Under the pieces are notes generated by a model, which saw nothing but the letters and a program-made list of their open reading frames with translations, was not told the DNA's origin and searched no databases. From Roseiflexus castenholzii DSM 13941 (GTDB lineage Bacteria; Chloroflexota; Chloroflexia; Chloroflexales; Roseiflexaceae): a DNA stretch of 64,000 nt. This document shows, one piece after another, positions 61,884 to 64,000 of this stretch (its first letter is position 1; every line of letters starts with the position of its first letter). A program made the translations under genes and the position numbers. The DNA lies in NCBI RefSeq assembly GCF_000017805.1, contig NC_009767.1, forward strand, positions 3,348,001-3,412,000, in the 5' to 3' direction.

Positions 61884-63434
61884 TCACGTATAGACCGACT
61901 GCTCATCGACCTGATCGGTCTCCTGCTCCGCCGGCGCCGGTTCGACATATCGACCATAGAGCATGGTCAGTTCCTTTAGACGCGAGATAATCGCCGGCGT
62001 CAACTGATGCAGGCTGAAGCGCCATGTCCAGTTGCCGCCAGGGCGACCCGGCGTATTCATGCGCGCCTCGCTCCCCAACGATAGCACATCCTGTAATGGG
62101 ATGATCGCCGTATCCGCCACCGACGATAGTGCGGCCCGGATGAAGTCCCAGGCAATATCATCGCCGCTGCGCCCCAGGTACAACTGCACATGGCGCCGTT
62201 CTTTCTCCGATGCGGTGCGCCACCATCCCAGAGTTGTATCGTTGTCGTGCGTGCCAGTATACACGACGCAGCGCTGGATATGATTGTGTGGCAGATAGGG
62301 CTGATCGGCTTTTCCACCAAAGGCGAACTGTAACACCCGCATCCCCGGAAAGCCAAACCGGTCGCGCAGTGCTTCGACATCAGGCGTAATCACCCCCAGG
62401 TCCTCTGCAACAATTGGCAGTGCGCCAAGCGCCCGTTCGACCGCCTCGAACAGATCGGCGCCCGGACCCTCGATCCAGCGCCCATTGACTGCCGTCTCTT
62501 CGTCGGCTGGCACTTCCCAGTACGCTGCAAAGCCGCGAAAATGATCGACACGCACAATATCAACCAGCGTTAGCGTAGCGCGGAACCGCTCGATCCACCA
62601 GTCATAGCCGCGTTCTCTCAGCACATCCCAGCGATAGAGCGGGTTGCCCCACAACTGCCCCGTGGCGCTGAAGTAGTCGGGCGGGACGCCGGCCACTACT
62701 GTTGGTCTGCCTTCCTGGTCCAGGAAAAATAACTCAGGATGCGCCCAGACATCGGCGCTGTCGTAGGCGACGAAGATCGGAATGTCTCCCATCATCTGAA
62801 TACCGAGGTCATTGACATACTTCTTCAACGCCAGCCACTGATCGAAGAAGAGATACTGAATGAAGCACTGGTAGGCGATCTCGTCGGCATAAGTGCGACG
62901 CGCTGCATCGAGTGCAGCGGGATCGCGGCTGCGCAAACCTGCATCCCACGATGACCAGGAACCGCCGCCATTGGCGCTTTTTAAGGCAGCGAACAGCGCG
63001 TAGTCGTTAAGCCAGGACGCCTGAGTCTCACAGAACGCCTCGAAATCGGGGCGCAGATGATCGGCGAACCCCTGCTGAAAGCGCGCGAAGGCGCGCCGAA
63101 GCATGCGCTGCTTGAACGGAATGACGGCGCCATAATCGACGGCGGTATCGGGCAGGATCGGCGCATCGGCGAGGTCCGACGGCGCGAGCAGCGCTTCTTC
63201 GAGCAAAATGTCGAAGTTGATCAGCAATGGGTTGCCGGCAAAGGCGGAGAAACTCTGGTAGGGCGAGTCGCCATAACCGGTCGGACCAAGTGGCATAACC
63301 TGCCAGATGCGCTGGCCCGCAGCCGCAAGAAGATCGGCGAAATCATACGCGCTATCGCCCAGATCACCAATACCCCATCGCGAAGGGAGCGATGTCGGGT
63401 GCAACAGAATACCGCTGGCTCGTTGGCGGTTCAT
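61884..63434 (-). CDS. malQ: 4-alpha-glucanotransferase (GH77, amylomaltase)
   Basis: 516 residues from the ATG giving 'MNRQRASGILLHPTSLPSRW'. Family hallmarks: 'GQRIWQVMPLGPTGYGDSPY', nucleophile Asp in 'IVRVDHFRGFAAYWEVPADE', acid/base Glu in 'IVAEDLGVITPDVEALRDRF' and transition-state Asp in 'YTGTHDNDTTLGWW'. It rearranges maltodextrins in glycogen or starch metabolism. Converges closely (9 bp) with beta-mannosidase. Confidence 0.95.
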   Translation of the reverse strand: MNRQRASGILLHPTSLPSRWGIGDLGDSAYDFADLLAAAGQRIWQVMPLGPTGYGDSPYQSFSAFAGNPLLINFDILLEEALLAPSDLADAPILPDTAVDYGAVIPFKQRMLRRAFARFQQGFADHLRPDFEAFCETQASWLNDYALFAALKSANGGGSWSSWDAGLRSRDPAALDAARRTYADEIAYQCFIQYLFFDQWLALKKYVNDLGIQMMGDIPIFVAYDSADVWAHPELFFLDQEGRPTVVAGVPPDYFSATGQLWGNPLYRWDVLRERGYDWWIERFRATLTLVDIVRVDHFRGFAAYWEVPADEETAVNGRWIEGPGADLFEAVERALGALPIVAEDLGVITPDVEALRDRFGFPGMRVLQFAFGGKADQPYLPHNHIQRCVVYTGTHDNDTTLGWWRTASEKERRHVQLYLGRSGDDIAWDFIRAALSSVADTAIIPLQDVLSLGSEARMNTPGRPGGNWTWRFSLHQLTPAIISRLKELTMLYGRYVEPAPAEQETDQVDEQSVYT

Positions 63435-63623
63435 AGATCGTCCTCGCAATCATCAGGCTTTCCCCTAGTATACCCGAACAACTTACAGTCGCACCCGCGC
63501 GGGCATTCATGTCCGCGCTGAGCCGACCGAGATTCGCTGTCGCGGGGCCGGACGACACGCGCGCCGTTGACCGGCATCGTATCATTCGTTGTGCAGCAGG
63601 AAACGAGCAGATAAGGAGTGGAG

Positions 63624-63992
63624 TCAGGAGGAGACCCGCTCCTCAAGCGGATCGAGTGCGGCGTTCCAGAGTTTCATACGTTCAGCGTCGCCGCCAGCAT
63701 CGGGGTGGTGCAGGCGAGCCATCGCCTTGCGAATAGCGCTGATTTCGGCAGCAGTCAGCGAAAAGGGAATAGCGCCGATCTTCACAGAAGCGTGTTCGCG
63801 CATCATGCTTTCGGCGCGTGCCTTCCACATATCGCGTTCGCGTTCGAGCGCCGCATTTTCACGGGTAATCTCGACCAGATTTGCGACGGTTTTATTATAG
63901 GCGCGTGCTATCTCGGCGTGGCGTCCCTGTTCCTTGCTGAGCTGACGGAGCAAAGCGCGGATCGTCTGATGCGCTTCTTTCAACTCATTCAA
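63624..63992 (-). CDS. Degenerate J-domain protein, 5' end beyond or at the window edge
   Basis: At least 122 residues; the frame is open to the right edge, so the true start may lie outside. N-terminal coiled coil ('EITRENAALERERDMWKARA') followed by a short J-like end 'LTAAEISAIRKAMARLHHPD' then 'AGGDAERMKLWNAALDPL'. The HPD tripeptide that stimulates DnaK is present, with the J domain at the C-terminus rather than the N-terminus. Probably recruits Hsp70 to a coiled-coil partner. Confidence 0.65.
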   Translation of the reverse strand: MNELKEAHQTIRALLRQLSKEQGRHAEIARAYNKTVANLVEITRENAALERERDMWKARAESMMREHASVKIGAIPFSLTAAEISAIRKAMARLHHPDAGGDAERMKLWNAALDPLEERVSS

Positions 63993-64000
63993 CAGCCACG

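Noticed and set aside
1..64000. tRNA or rRNA genes
   Set aside because: Looked for TTCGA-type T-loops with matching acceptor stems and for rRNA-like stretches; none found that I could support.

Overview
The window looks like chromosome of a filamentous anoxygenic phototroph of the Roseiflexus/Chloroflexus group (Chloroflexota). This is inferred from protein character (thioester-less alpha-2-macroglobulin with PbpC, VanW-like, DUF4332, DUF4397 and DUF4058 proteins), from GC-rich codon use and from the heavy load of hairpin-rich repeats; no rRNA or tRNA gene was seen to confirm it. The first 5 kb is visibly more AT-rich than the rest and may be a separate segment.

Layout. 1-4.8 kb: a PepSY protein, a DUF1003 protein, a frameshifted LPG-synthase/flippase-like membrane protein and an OmpR-type two-component system. 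The response-regulator promoter and the PepSY promoter share the same direct-repeat layout. 5.0-8.05 kb: a decayed integron, with an intI relic, attC-like sites, one methyltransferase cassette (now a pseudogene) and an IS5-type insertion beside a recombination core site. 8.2-19.2 kb: repeats, a small unknown gene, then alpha-2-macroglobulin and penicillin-binding protein 1C separated by a long GGCGCGCC repeat array. 19.3-24.3 kb: phosphoesterase, twin DUF4058 genes, a YkgJ-type cysteine-cluster protein, a TPR protein and an MFS transporter. 24.4-35.1 kb: a sugar-related block with a VOC protein, Gfo/Idh/MocA dehydrogenase, TIM-barrel isomerase/epimerase, SDR, DUF4332, xylose isomerase, a large PKD surface protein and xylulokinase. 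35.2-43.1 kb: unknown secreted proteins, a VanW-like protein, RidA, and a DJ-1/PfpI - M81 - class III aminotransferase run ending in a broken oxidoreductase. 43.9-51.0 kb: a minus-strand copper/redox block with a lipoprotein cytochrome c, a CopC-CopD fusion, CopC, two small membrane proteins carrying C-x2-HCH, MsrQ and DUF6174. 51.1-64 kb: a 49-bp tandem array, class II aldolase, a 7TM histidine kinase, a PfkB kinase with an internal stop, prolyl oligopeptidase, DUF4397, an HTH protein, beta-mannosidase, 4-alpha-glucanotransferase and a degenerate J-domain protein cut by the window edge.

The most distinctive signals are mobile or repetitive. Seven copies of a MITE-like element (basic size 125-196 bp) begin TACCAAT (TGCCAAT in one) and end in GGTA (ATTGGTA in five). 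Six are flanked by exact 3-bp duplications TTA or TAA. One copy sits exactly in the stop codons shared by two convergent genes, another supplies its duplication as a stop codon, a third interrupts the integron integrase, and a fourth has grown to 721 bp by 22-bp tandem expansion. A second repeat family has two copies of 166 bp each. Four large tandem arrays occupy intergenic gaps.
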